Below are positions 1 to 6,254 of a stretch of DNA of 7,837 bases, one piece after another. Under the pieces are notes generated by a model. It had not been told where the DNA came from, searched no databases, and saw only the letters and a program-made list of their open reading frames with translations. The DNA is from an uncultured candidate division Zixibacteria bacterium (GTDB taxonomy: Bacteria > Zixibacteria > MSB-5A5 > GN15 > PGXB01). How positions within the stretch are numbered: the stretch's first letter is position 1; each line of letters begins with the position of its first letter. The position numbers were made by a program, and so were the translations under genes. The stretch is taken from NCBI GenBank assembly GCA_937925655.1, contig CALAMC010000015.1, positions 1 through 7,837 of the forward strand, read 5' to 3'.

Positions 1-2
1 CT

Positions 3-101
3 CTGGAATACCTGCTGAAACATCCAGAGTTTGCTGAGAGTGATAAAAAGCGGGGGCTACGAGACGAATTCCGCAACTGGGTAATTGAAAATGCGGCTTA
101 G
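3..101 (+). CDS. C-terminal end of an unidentified protein (5' truncated by window edge)
   Basis: Frame 3 is open from the first base to a TAG stop at 99-101 and encodes 32 residues, ending in E-F-R-N-W-V-I-E-N-A-A. The piece is charged and helix-like (L-E-Y-L-L-K-H-P-E-F near its start). The other two plus frames stop within the first 36 bases, which favours this frame as real. It is too short to assign a family. The gene converges on the GHMP-kinase-like gene, whose stop codon lies about 100 bp downstream. Confidence 0.5.
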   Translation: MEYLLKHPEFAESDKKRGLRDEFRNWVIENAA

Positions 102-200
102 ACATATATTTAACTTAACGATATTTATGGTCTTAAATATCCAATTTATCCTAAAAGGTGCTTGATCTTCCCCCCAAAAACTGGTATATATGAAACCTCA
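102..200. other. Convergent intergenic spacer with AT-rich palindrome
   Basis: This short non-coding gap lies between two convergent genes. It contains a perfect 8-bp inverted repeat, GATATTTA (120-127) and TAAATATC (134-141), with a 6-nt loop. The stem has only two G:C pairs and no clear U tract follows on either strand, so it is at best a weak bidirectional terminator. A run of six C then five A lies at about 171-180. Confidence 0.35.
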
Positions 201-2069
201 TTACTTATCTTTGATAACCTTAACTCCACCAGCTAACCGCCACCCGCTCGTAAGAGCACTGTTGGCAGAACCATCAATACTTGTATTCTTCGCCGCAAGA
301 AAAACCTTACTTTGAGGAATTTTATTGCGTCTCAAATTGTTTGCCAATAACCTGACTTTTTCTCTGGCCCATTCTTCCGCATTGTCGAGTGCATTTTCAG
401 GCTGATTATGACCATTTAAATACAAGGTTTTCCTTGCTTCATCATCAAGTCCCTCAAAGCACTCGGTGTAGATAAGCCAAGCTGGGCAAAAATCTTGCTC
501 AAACCTATGATCAATCAATAACTTTAGGAAATTTTGGTGTATTTGATTCTTCGGAACAAATTCAACCTGTCCCCCATTATATACCAGCTGGATATGAATG
601 CCTGTTCTATTGCTTACTATCAGGTGTATTGTTCCGCCGGATACGTCTGCTTTGCGTGCAAAATCACATATCGGATTTTCGTCAGCTGGTATCCCCCAGT
701 TTTTATCTGCAGACGTATAGTGAAGCTGAGGGCCGACATAATCCTTTTTCACTTCAAGCTTTTTCACCTTTTCATTAACTTTATCTATATCATGCCACTC
801 ACCCACAATAAGGAGATCTCCACCGTTACCCGGGCCCGTCATTTTCATCATTAATTGTGCAAATAGCTTATCGCCAATCATTTGCCTTATTTCTCTTTTA
901 AATTCCCGGAGGGGTCCGCGTAGTACACCATAAGCCTTCAGCAATTTATGATTTTCAATGATCAGATTTTTAAAGTCTTCCGCTTCGTTTTTATCCGATA
1001 ATAAAATATCAATGAGACGCCACCCAATCATTCCCAGGGTGCAATTATAGATATAACGCGGAAATGAACTGTTTTCGACTCCCTTGCTTCCTGATAATAT
1101 ATCCGAAACCGGTAAAGCCAAACTACTTTTGGGAATCGCCTTGATCAACGATTCATTTTTTAATAAGGTCCTGAGTCTATCCTTTGATTGACGATGCCAT
1201 GTATACATATCTCTTTCAACGCTGCTTGGGTTGTCTATTGTACCGCAGCAAACCAAGCTTACACCGTAAGTGCCGTCCGCCAGCAAGGCTGGAGTATCTA
1301 TACGAGTGCCCCAATATTTGATGCCTTCGATGTATTTTCTATGTTCTTCCGGATTTTCAGTCTTTATGCGTTGTATGGGCTTTTTAGTGCCATACCCTCT
1401 TCTCTCTGTGAGATAAAGAATTAAATCCTTGCCGTTCATTGGTTTAAGGAAGGCTGCGAATGGAGCCGCACCGCTTTTATAATGTGAGGACACCAAGGAA
1501 TCGCACCAGCGCGCCTTGGCGAATATTTCAAGAAACCGCTTGTCGCGCAACAATAACGACGGTTTCATGTACATCAATTCCATTAAAATTTCATTCAGTT
1601 TTCTCTTTTCAAGACGCGTTTTTAGAAAGTAATAAATTATAGACATGCAAATACTTAACGCACCACTTGCATTTAGGCCGACTGCAAACGGCACATCTGT
1701 CCATACCTTTAGCGCGATGCCCTTACGGGGCCGAAACTCATCTCGCCATCTCTGTAATTCCCGCACAATGCTATCTCGGCTTTTATTCAAACCAGGCATT
1801 TGCGGGTCGTCCAAAAAATGCTCGTCTGGATCGAGTTTTAAAGGGTCAAATATGGGTGCTGTAGGCTTAACGTGTTTAATTTCGACCGTGCATTTTGGAT
1901 TTATCGAACGATGAATCCCGACATATAGCCATAGGTTAATCGGCTGCATCAAAGCTGGATGGCCATATTCCACTGAATGTTCTCCTGTCCAGAAGAATAG
2001 ACCCGGAGCCCTGACAACAATTTCACAATTTTCAAAAAATTTTTCTTTGGCTTCTTGAATTTTTTGCAT
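201..2069 (-). CDS. GHMP-kinase-like protein with C-terminal winged-helix-like domain
   Basis: The product is 622 aa, whereas typical GHMP kinases (galactokinase, mevalonate kinase, homoserine kinase) are about 300-400 aa. Three family signatures are visible. The first is A-P-G-L-F-F-W-T-G-E-H at residues 21-31, like the APGR..L.GEH motif. The second is a phosphate-binding loop, P-F-A-V-G-L-N-A-S-G-A-L at 127-138, like PxxxGLGSSAA. The third is T-G-P-G-N-G-G-D at 411-418, like the C-terminal TGxGxGG loop. The S-G-x-D catalytic element is not obvious: residues 199-203 read S-G-A-A-P, so kinase activity is uncertain. Residues of about 476-622 are an added domain. Its tail contains V-R-L-L-A-N-N-L-R-R-N-K-I (572-584) and S-G-W-R-L-A-G-G (608-615), recalling the recognition helix and final hairpin of OmpR/SARP-type winged helices. 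No signal peptide is seen. The ATG has GGGAGG 6 nt upstream (2076-2081). The substrate cannot be assigned from sequence. The family call is firm; the DNA-binding call is inference. Confidence 0.85.
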   Translation of the reverse strand: MQKIQEAKEKFFENCEIVVRAPGLFFWTGEHSVEYGHPALMQPINLWLYVGIHRSINPKCTVEIKHVKPTAPIFDPLKLDPDEHFLDDPQMPGLNKSRDSIVRELQRWRDEFRPRKGIALKVWTDVPFAVGLNASGALSICMSIIYYFLKTRLEKRKLNEILMELMYMKPSLLLRDKRFLEIFAKARWCDSLVSSHYKSGAAPFAAFLKPMNGKDLILYLTERRGYGTKKPIQRIKTENPEEHRKYIEGIKYWGTRIDTPALLADGTYGVSLVCCGTIDNPSSVERDMYTWHRQSKDRLRTLLKNESLIKAIPKSSLALPVSDILSGSKGVENSSFPRYIYNCTLGMIGWRLIDILLSDKNEAEDFKNLIIENHKLLKAYGVLRGPLREFKREIRQMIGDKLFAQLMMKMTGPGNGGDLLIVGEWHDIDKVNEKVKKLEVKKDYVGPQLHYTSADKNWGIPADENPICDFARKADVSGGTIHLIVSNRTGIHIQLVYNGGQVEFVPKNQIHQNFLKLLIDHRFEQDFCPAWLIYTECFEGLDDEARKTLYLNGHNQPENALDNAEEWAREKVRLLANNLRRNKIPQSKVFLAAKNTSIDGSANSALTSGWRLAGGVKVIKDK

Positions 2070-2157
2070 TTTATGCCTCCCAATAATCCAGTCAGGTCAA
2101 CCCATTGTGGTTTTAGGTGCCAACTTTGCCGATGATAAATAAATGAGCCATGCTTAT

Positions 2158-2177
2158 GATCCTGCGTAACGATCCTG
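2158..2177. repeat. Short direct repeat in the early leader of the GHMP-kinase-like gene
   Basis: GATCCTG occurs at 2158-2164 and again at 2171-2177, a 13-bp period separated by CGTAAC. It lies just inside the predicted transcript, about 10-30 nt downstream of the inferred start site, where a repressor operator could sit. Two 7-bp copies could also be chance. Confidence 0.3.
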
Positions 2178-2192
2178 TAAGATTGCGGTAAT

Positions 2193-2221
2193 ATTATAAC
2201 GAATAGCAAGGCTTCGGTCAA
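2193..2221 (-). promoter_or_regulatory. Sigma70-type promoter for the GHMP-kinase-like gene
   Basis: Read on the minus strand, TTGACC (2216-2221, 5 of 6 to the -35 consensus) is followed by exactly 17 bp and then TATAAT (2193-2198, 6 of 6). It points at the start codon at 2069 and would leave an untranslated leader of roughly 115 nt. It is the best promoter match I found in the window. Confidence 0.7.
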
Positions 2222-2405
2222 TAGCTGGCAGCAAGAAACATCATCTGGCATCATTGAAACATCAATTTTGTGGCAGAATACTGTCTCCAGTTTTAATCCG
2301 AGACTTTATTTGGGTAAATTAAGATTCTGGCGTGCAATAAAATACGCCTTATGGAAATCTCCGTGCGTTTTTTCCGACATCATTTTACGGCTTATTCAAT
2401 GAGAA
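2222..2405. other. Plus-strand half of the divergent intergenic region
   Basis: Together with 2070-2221 and 2406-2501 this makes a 432-bp spacer between divergent genes. This part has no convincing coding content. It holds a 5-bp hairpin, GGCGT (2329-2333) and ACGCC (2344-2348), with a 10-nt A/T-rich loop, and a TTGAAA at 2254-2259 with only a poor -10 partner. I could not identify a good plus-strand promoter, although one is expected here for the three-gene run. Confidence 0.4.
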
Positions 2406-2475
2406 TCCTCTTAGGGTAGAGGCCCAGGTGTAACTGCAAACTGTGGCCTGAAAAGTCGGCAAAAGCCGAGGAGGA
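2406..2475 (+). promoter_or_regulatory. Folded 5' leader, candidate cis-regulatory RNA
   Basis: The leader can form a three-way junction. The closing helix is TCCTC (2406-2410) with GAGGA (2471-2475). Hairpin one pairs AGGCC+CAG (2420-2427) with CTG+GGCCT (2441-2449), with one bulged U and a 13-nt loop. Hairpin two is TCGGC/GCCGA (2456-2469) with an AAAA loop. An alternative pairing exists: CCTC (2407-2410) can instead pair with GAGG (2419-2422), which would break the closing helix. The 3' strand overlaps a Shine-Dalgarno-like GAGGAGG (2468-2474), although the true ribosome site is the GGAGG at 2491-2495. It does not match any riboswitch consensus I can recall. Conservation is unknown. Confidence 0.4.
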
Positions 2476-2501
2476 ACAAAGTTTTTAAACGGAGGAATCA
2501 A

Positions 2502-3329
2502 ATGAGAAAACCCAATTCTGCCCAAAGATGGGTCCGCGGAAGGACCCGTCAAATTACCGAAGCCGGTCTGGATATTGACCGTGCCAGAATTCTTCGCGAT
2601 TCGATTAGCGAATCGGTGGAGCTTACTGCCAAATGGCAGCCGCAATTGGATCGGATTCTTTCCTATTTATCGGCTACTATGCCCGTCCATACTCCGGGCG
2701 GTGCGCCAAAACTATCCGGAGAAACGGCGATAAATAATCACCCGACCGAGTCAGAATCGGTCAGGATTGTAATGTTTCGGTCCCAAGCCCGTGGCCTTGG
2801 ATGGCTCGCCGTCGCGGCATTAATGTGTGAGCTTGTTATTGCGGCCATGTTAGCGCCGTCGTTTTTCTTCGGGGTGCCAATATTATTAGCAAGTATTGTG
2901 GCCCTTATGATGGCTTTGTGTATAGCCGCCGCTTCCCATGGGACATTCATGGCGTTCTTGGACGTCTCAAGTCCCCTGCGCCAAATTAGGATATTGAGAC
3001 TTATTGTAAATTGTTCGGTGATCACGTGCTGCATTCTTATTGTGCCGCTGTTGATGTCCCGTATTATTGTCCTGCCGTTACCTGTATTGGTGTTGAATTT
3101 GCCATTAGCTCTTTTGGGTCTTATGCTGCCGGTAACAGCGGGTGCTTGCAGCGCTCTTCGCAACATTTACTTGAGAGCCTGGGACAAAATGGCAAAAAGG
3201 GCTGAAATGATTGCTTTGGCACTCGAGGTCATAAAAAATGCCAGAAACAGATGGCAAAGGGAGTTGGCGTCTATTGGAACCGGCGATGAAAATCAAATGG
3301 ATCTCGGACTGGATAGGCGCTTGGCATAG
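2502..3329 (+). CDS. Four-helix integral membrane protein of unknown function
   Basis: The product is 275 aa, starting at an ATG with GGAGG 6 nt upstream (2491-2495). Residues 1-95 are soluble and polar, rich in R/K at the very start, with a helical E/L-rich stretch (20-58) and a P/G/S-rich linker (60-85). Four hydrophobic segments follow at about 99-122, 124-148, 165-187 and 188-216. A basic amphipathic tail (220-258, including R-A-W-D-K-M-A-K-R) follows and then an acidic end. The positive flanks suggest both termini are cytoplasmic. No catalytic motif or family signature is recognised. It is the first gene of a three-gene run and its stop lies 35 bp before the VWA gene. A scaffold, transport or anchoring role for the downstream envelope proteins is plausible but not shown. 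Confidence 0.8.
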   Translation: MRKPNSAQRWVRGRTRQITEAGLDIDRARILRDSISESVELTAKWQPQLDRILSYLSATMPVHTPGGAPKLSGETAINNHPTESESVRIVMFRSQARGLGWLAVAALMCELVIAAMLAPSFFFGVPILLASIVALMMALCIAAASHGTFMAFLDVSSPLRQIRILRLIVNCSVITCCILIVPLLMSRIIVLPLPVLVLNLPLALLGLMLPVTAGACSALRNIYLRAWDKMAKRAEMIALALEVIKNARNRWQRELASIGTGDENQMDLGLDRRLA

Positions 3330-3352
3330 CCCCAAACACATTGCATTACATT

Positions 3353-3358
3353 GGAGGT
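3353..3358 (+). promoter_or_regulatory. Ribosome binding site fixing the VWA gene start
   Basis: GGAGGT lies 6 nt before the ATG at 3365. An in-frame TTG at 3341 lies upstream of this site and would put GGAGGT inside the coding region, so ATG 3365 is the better start. The signal-anchor then begins M-K-T-A. Confidence 0.75.
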
Positions 3359-3364
3359 GATACA

Positions 3365-4189
3365 ATGAAAACGGCAATTTCTTTTCTGGCGGTCATATTG
3401 ATTGTTCTCGGCGCCGCCACTTATGTTGACTCGAAGAGTGACAAAGGACACAGGCTTCTTATTTATATTGACCGCTCAAGTTCAATCCCGGAAGAATTAT
3501 TCAGACAGGCATTGCAGGCAGTGGCCGATGCCCTCTGGTGCAATATCGTTGAGCTCGGAATAACTGAAATTTCTGTCCGGTGCTTTGACGACAATGTTAG
3601 TCTGGTAATGTTGCAGGAAAAAACTTTCATTTTACCGGATTTTCCCAAAGATTCCATACTCTCACAAATAAAAAAGCAATATGGAATAGTGGGATACGCG
3701 GCAAAGACCGAATACGACGCGGCCATTATAAATCATGGCCAACATTTAAAAAGCATTGTATCTGATGCGGCTTTGTATATCAGAAAGATCCAGGCAAGGT
3801 ATGCCGTTATGACCGATATTGCCGGGCTTTTGGAGCATTTTGGCGAACTTGATGCCGCGGACCTCGTAATCGCGGTTACTGATCTTAAGGATGAAAATCC
3901 CGATGGCAAACTTCGCGAGATGGCGGTTCAATGTAGCGCCCAAACGCGCGTGGTAATTTTATATGTTCCGAGTAAATCAGACTTGCATGATCCACGCGGT
4001 GTCCGGGCCATAATGAAAGAACGCAAAGGGGCAGCAGAGAAGGCTTATCCTCGGTGTTTGGTTGTGCCTTTGCGTTGCGTTTCCAAAAGCTGGAAAGAAT
4101 TGTTCAGGCTGGGGACAGGGGTGGACATTGAACTGCAAAAGGACGCGCAGGAAGTAAGTATAGAAGCCGGACAAACCATTTTGAGGTAA
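3365..4189 (+). CDS. Membrane-anchored VWA-domain protein
   Basis: The product is 274 aa from ATG 3365. Residues 1-20 (M-K-T-A-I-S-F-L-A-V-I-L-I-V-L) form a signal anchor or uncleaved signal peptide, placing the rest outside the inner membrane. No lipobox cysteine is present. Residues of about 30-240 fit a von Willebrand factor A fold. Strand beta1 L-L-I-Y-I-D leads into the MIDAS D-x-S-x-S at D36, S38 and S40. A second-loop threonine is a candidate at T150 (M-T-D-I). The late strand L-V-I-A-V-T-D carries D173 for the third MIDAS loop. The metal site therefore looks intact, implying divalent-cation-dependent protein binding. Alternating strands and helices continue to V-V-I-L-Y-V (196-201) and C-L-V-V-P-L (231-236). 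It sits between two membrane-protein genes and is probably co-transcribed with them. The partner is unknown. No MoxR ATPase or TerY-type partner is in view. Confidence 0.8.
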   Translation: MKTAISFLAVILIVLGAATYVDSKSDKGHRLLIYIDRSSSIPEELFRQALQAVADALWCNIVELGITEISVRCFDDNVSLVMLQEKTFILPDFPKDSILSQIKKQYGIVGYAAKTEYDAAIINHGQHLKSIVSDAALYIRKIQARYAVMTDIAGLLEHFGELDAADLVIAVTDLKDENPDGKLREMAVQCSAQTRVVILYVPSKSDLHDPRGVRAIMKERKGAAEKAYPRCLVVPLRCVSKSWKELFRLGTGVDIELQKDAQEVSIEAGQTILR

Positions 4190-4287
4190 GGACAATGCTG
4201 ACCTGCAATTTTGTAAAAAGCTATGCTGGTCAGACAGGGACACCCAGTCCGAATAAAAGAAACTTCAATAAAACCAGGAGGATCAAT
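4190..4287 (+). other. Intergenic spacer within the three-gene run
   Basis: This 98-bp gap could be read as an upstream extension of the next gene (an in-frame ATG lies at 4195), but the AGGAGG site lies much further down. It contains CTGACC (4198-4203) and GGTCAG (4228-4233), a 6-bp inverted repeat with a 24-nt loop. No terminator is seen, which is compatible with co-transcription. Confidence 0.35.
4276..4281 (+). promoter_or_regulatory. Ribosome binding site fixing the start of the carbohydrate-binding-like gene
   Basis: AGGAGG lies 6 nt before the ATG at 4288. The upstream in-frame ATG at 4195 has no comparable site, and its extension (residues such as Q-T-G-T-P-S-P-N-K-R) does not look like the start of a membrane protein. 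The 232-aa form is therefore chosen. Confidence 0.75.
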
Positions 4288-4986
4288 ATGGTTGAATATC
4301 AGGCGATTCTAATTGGCGCTCTAATTGGATTTATAGGCAGTATAATAGGCGCCGCTGTGATGATTGGCAAAGTAAAACCTACGATAATTGCCGGTTTCGT
4401 AGGATTGGTTTTGGGTGCCGCCGGCGGTTATGCCGTGGCCCAATCTTTCCCTTCATCTGGAGAACAGAGGACGATCCAAGCCCCCTTTTGCTTGGCATCA
4501 TATTTCTTTCCAACGGGATGGATGGGAGACGCCGAGTATGGACTGAAATATATCGAATTTGAGCCAAATTACCGAGCCTGTGGCCATGAGTATGATAGCG
4601 ATAGTTCATGTATCAGAATTCATTATACCGTGGGTCCAAGCGGCTGGGCCGGAATCTATTGGCAGTATCCTGAAAATAACTGGGGAGATTATGCCGGGAC
4701 ACGGATCGAAAATGCCCGCCGGATATCATTTCGGGCGAAAGGCGCTTTCGGCGGGGAATTGGTCGAGTTTAAGACGGGTGGAATTAATGCTTCGGACAAA
4801 CCTTTTTCCGATAAATTCATGGCGACACTTGGCCAAATCAGCCTTTCTGATGAGTGGCATAGATATGAGATAAATCTCGCAGGGCAGAATCTTTCCGGCG
4901 TGTTGGGAGCATTTGCTGTTGTTTTCCCGGCGCAAAACAATGGCGGCGGGAAAACGATTTTTATCGACGATATCAAATATGAGTAG
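4288..4986 (+). CDS. Two-helix membrane protein with carbohydrate-binding-like beta-sandwich domain
   Basis: The product is 232 aa. Residues 5-27 and 31-52 are two hydrophobic helices rich in small residues (G-A-L-I-G-F-I-G and A-G-F-V-G-L-V-L-G-A-A-G-G), resembling glycine-zipper packing. Residues of about 65-232 form a beta-rich domain like a family of galactose-binding-fold or carbohydrate-binding modules. It opens with P-T-G-W-M-G-D (75-81), has a paired-cysteine region (C98, C108), a G-W-A-G-I-Y-W-Q core (119-126) with N-N-W-G-D (130-134), then F-R-A-K-G and V-E-F-K-T-G-G (159-165), and ends in I-F-I-D-D-I-K-Y-E (224-232). Related domains occur in surface and glycan-active proteins. With two transmembrane helices in tandem, both ends would lie on the same side, so the domain is probably extracytoplasmic with a short N-terminus outside. 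It is the last gene of the run, with a hairpin 12 bp after its stop. Ligand specificity is not assignable. Confidence 0.8.
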   Translation: MVEYQAILIGALIGFIGSIIGAAVMIGKVKPTIIAGFVGLVLGAAGGYAVAQSFPSSGEQRTIQAPFCLASYFFPTGWMGDAEYGLKYIEFEPNYRACGHEYDSDSSCIRIHYTVGPSGWAGIYWQYPENNWGDYAGTRIENARRISFRAKGAFGGELVEFKTGGINASDKPFSDKFMATLGQISLSDEWHRYEINLAGQNLSGVLGAFAVVFPAQNNGGGKTIFIDDIKYE

Positions 4987-4998
4987 AAGGGTAACAGG

Positions 4999-5026
4999 TG
5001 ATGCCCGGCGTCTTAGTCGGGCATCA
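4999..5026 (+). terminator. Strong hairpin after the three-gene run
   Basis: TGATGCCCG (4999-5007) and CGGGCATCA (5018-5026) form a perfect 9-bp stem with a 10-nt loop, 12 bp after the TAG at 4984-4986. An A-rich stretch follows on the plus strand instead of a U tract, so it is not a canonical intrinsic terminator. It may still end or stabilise the transcript, or be an intergenic repeat unit. The remaining bases to 5068 show no other structure. Confidence 0.4.
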
Positions 5027-5068
5027 TCAAAAATTAAAAATAACAAATGGGACAAGGAGTATTTAAAG

Positions 5069-5094
5069 TGTCTCAGGACGGACTTGATTTGACA
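5069..5094 (+). repeat. Left terminal inverted repeat of the IS481-like element
   Basis: The inner half is identical to the reverse complement of the right end and finishes in TTGACA (5089-5094). This is a consensus -35 hexamer pointing inward at the transposase, a common arrangement for promoters at insertion-sequence ends. No strong -10 is seen at 16-18 bp spacing. Confidence 0.7.
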
Positions 5095-5156
5095 CTTGCA
5101 TAAAAAGCGAGTGGTCATTTACCTCTGAATTAACAACAAAACAGGAGGTATTAGTA

Positions 5157-6230
5157 ATGACCACCCGATTAGGCCTACTCGGTCAGCAGAAACTCATTAA
5201 GAAGAAACTCAGTCTTCTGGAACTGGGGGAATATCTTCAGAACGTATCCGAAGCCTGCCAAATTAACGGCTGTTCCCGTCAGCACTTCTACGATATCAAA
5301 CAAGCCTACGAGAGTCAAGGGATAGATGGGCTCAAGGAAAAGAGTCGTCGGAAGCCCTGTCTGAAGAATCGGGTGGCTCCGGAGATCGAGGAAGCGGTGT
5401 TATTGATGGCTTATGAGTATCCGGCCTATGGTCAGCTGTGGGCGTCGAACGAACTGCGCAAGCAGGGGGTCTTGATATCTTCGGGTGGGATTCGCTCGAT
5501 TTGGCTGCGACACGGTCTGGAGACGTTCAAAAAGCGGCTGCGGGCACTGGAAGAGAAGGCGGCCAAGGAAGGGGTGATTTATACCGAGGAACAGCTTCGG
5601 GTTCTGGAGACGGCTCGTCGGGAGCGGGAAACGGTTCCCGATGAGATTGAGACGCATCATCCGGGGTATCTGTTGGCCCAGGATACATTCTATGTCGGTT
5701 ATCTCAAGGGGGTAGGACTAATCTATCAACAGACCGTGATCGACACCTACTCCTCGGTAGCCTTTGCCAAGCTGTATTCGGCCAAGGTGCCTCTGACGGC
5801 GGCGGATACGCTCAATGACCGGGTGGTGCCGTTCTTTGAAGAGCAGGATGTGGATATCCTGCGTATTCTGACTGATCGGGGGACCGAGTTCTGCGGTCGT
5901 CTTGACAAACATCCTTACCAACTCTATCTTCAGCTTCACGACATCGAGCATACGCGAACTAAAGCCAGGCATCCGCAGACCAATGGCATCTGTGAACGGT
6001 TCCACAAGACGGTTCTGGATGAGTTTTATAAACCGATCTTTCGAAAGAAGATCTTCCGGGCGATTGACGAATTGCAGGTGGAGTTGGATAATTGGGTCGA
6101 GCGATACAACCGGGAACGGACTCACCAGGGGAAACGGTGTCAGGGCCGAACTCCGATGCAGACTTTTATTGACGGATTGGAACTGGCCGGAAAGGCAAAT
6201 TTGGAGAACGAGGAAAAACTGACAGCATAA
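5157..6230 (+). CDS. IS481-family-like DDE transposase
   Basis: The product is 357 aa with a strong AGGAGGT site 6 nt upstream of the ATG. Residues of about 21-60 form a helix-turn-helix of the integrase-core type (E-A-C-Q-I-N-G-C-S-R-Q-H-F-Y). A second helical region around 75-120 (Y-P-A-Y-G-Q-L-W-A-S-N-E-L) matches the common Y-G-x-x-x-I/L pattern of IS481/IS3 relatives. The rve catalytic core shows D176 in L-A-Q-D-T-F, D240 in L-T-D-R-G-T-E-F and E280 in Q-T-N-G-I-C-E-R-F. The C-terminal block is W-V-E-R-Y-N-R-E-R-T-H-Q-G (313-325). The DDE triad and length look complete, so it is probably active or recently active. Assignment to IS481 rather than another rve-type family rests on length, a single reading frame and TGT ends. 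Confidence 0.9.
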   Translation: MTTRLGLLGQQKLIKKKLSLLELGEYLQNVSEACQINGCSRQHFYDIKQAYESQGIDGLKEKSRRKPCLKNRVAPEIEEAVLLMAYEYPAYGQLWASNELRKQGVLISSGGIRSIWLRHGLETFKKRLRALEEKAAKEGVIYTEEQLRVLETARRERETVPDEIETHHPGYLLAQDTFYVGYLKGVGLIYQQTVIDTYSSVAFAKLYSAKVPLTAADTLNDRVVPFFEEQDVDILRILTDRGTEFCGRLDKHPYQLYLQLHDIEHTRTKARHPQTNGICERFHKTVLDEFYKPIFRKKIFRAIDELQVELDNWVERYNRERTHQGKRCQGRTPMQTFIDGLELAGKANLENEEKLTA

Positions 6231-6254
6231 CAAAAACCTTCAGAGGTGGATGAC

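Noticed and set aside
1949..2254. 101-aa minus-strand open frame overlapping the start of the GHMP gene
   Set aside because: It overlaps the GHMP coding region in another frame, spans its promoter, and has no ribosome site or recognisable motif.
2406..2475. Known riboswitch (c-di-GMP, cobalamin, glycine, THF considered)
   Set aside because: None of the conserved core sequences I know for these classes is present. Only generic helices are seen.
2738..3166. 142-aa minus-strand open frame opposite the 4-TM gene
   Set aside because: It is antisense to a gene with strong start signals and transmembrane pattern. Its composition is that of a shadow frame.
3341..3364. TTG start giving an 8-residue N-terminal extension to the VWA protein
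   Set aside because: The extension encodes the GGAGGT ribosome site itself. ATG 3365 has ideal spacing and starts a proper signal anchor.
2502..4986. MoxR-VWA type conflict system or TerY-type stress system
   Set aside because: No AAA+ ATPase, TerD-like or other hallmark partner is encoded in the window. The VWA domain alone does not justify the name.
4999..5026. Canonical rho-independent terminator
   Set aside because: The stem is strong but neither strand shows a U tract directly after it, so only a lower-confidence terminator-like hairpin is reported.
5718..6233. 171-aa minus-strand open frame opposite the transposase
   Set aside because: It is antisense to the conserved DDE core, where codon constraint on the transposase keeps the opposite frame open.
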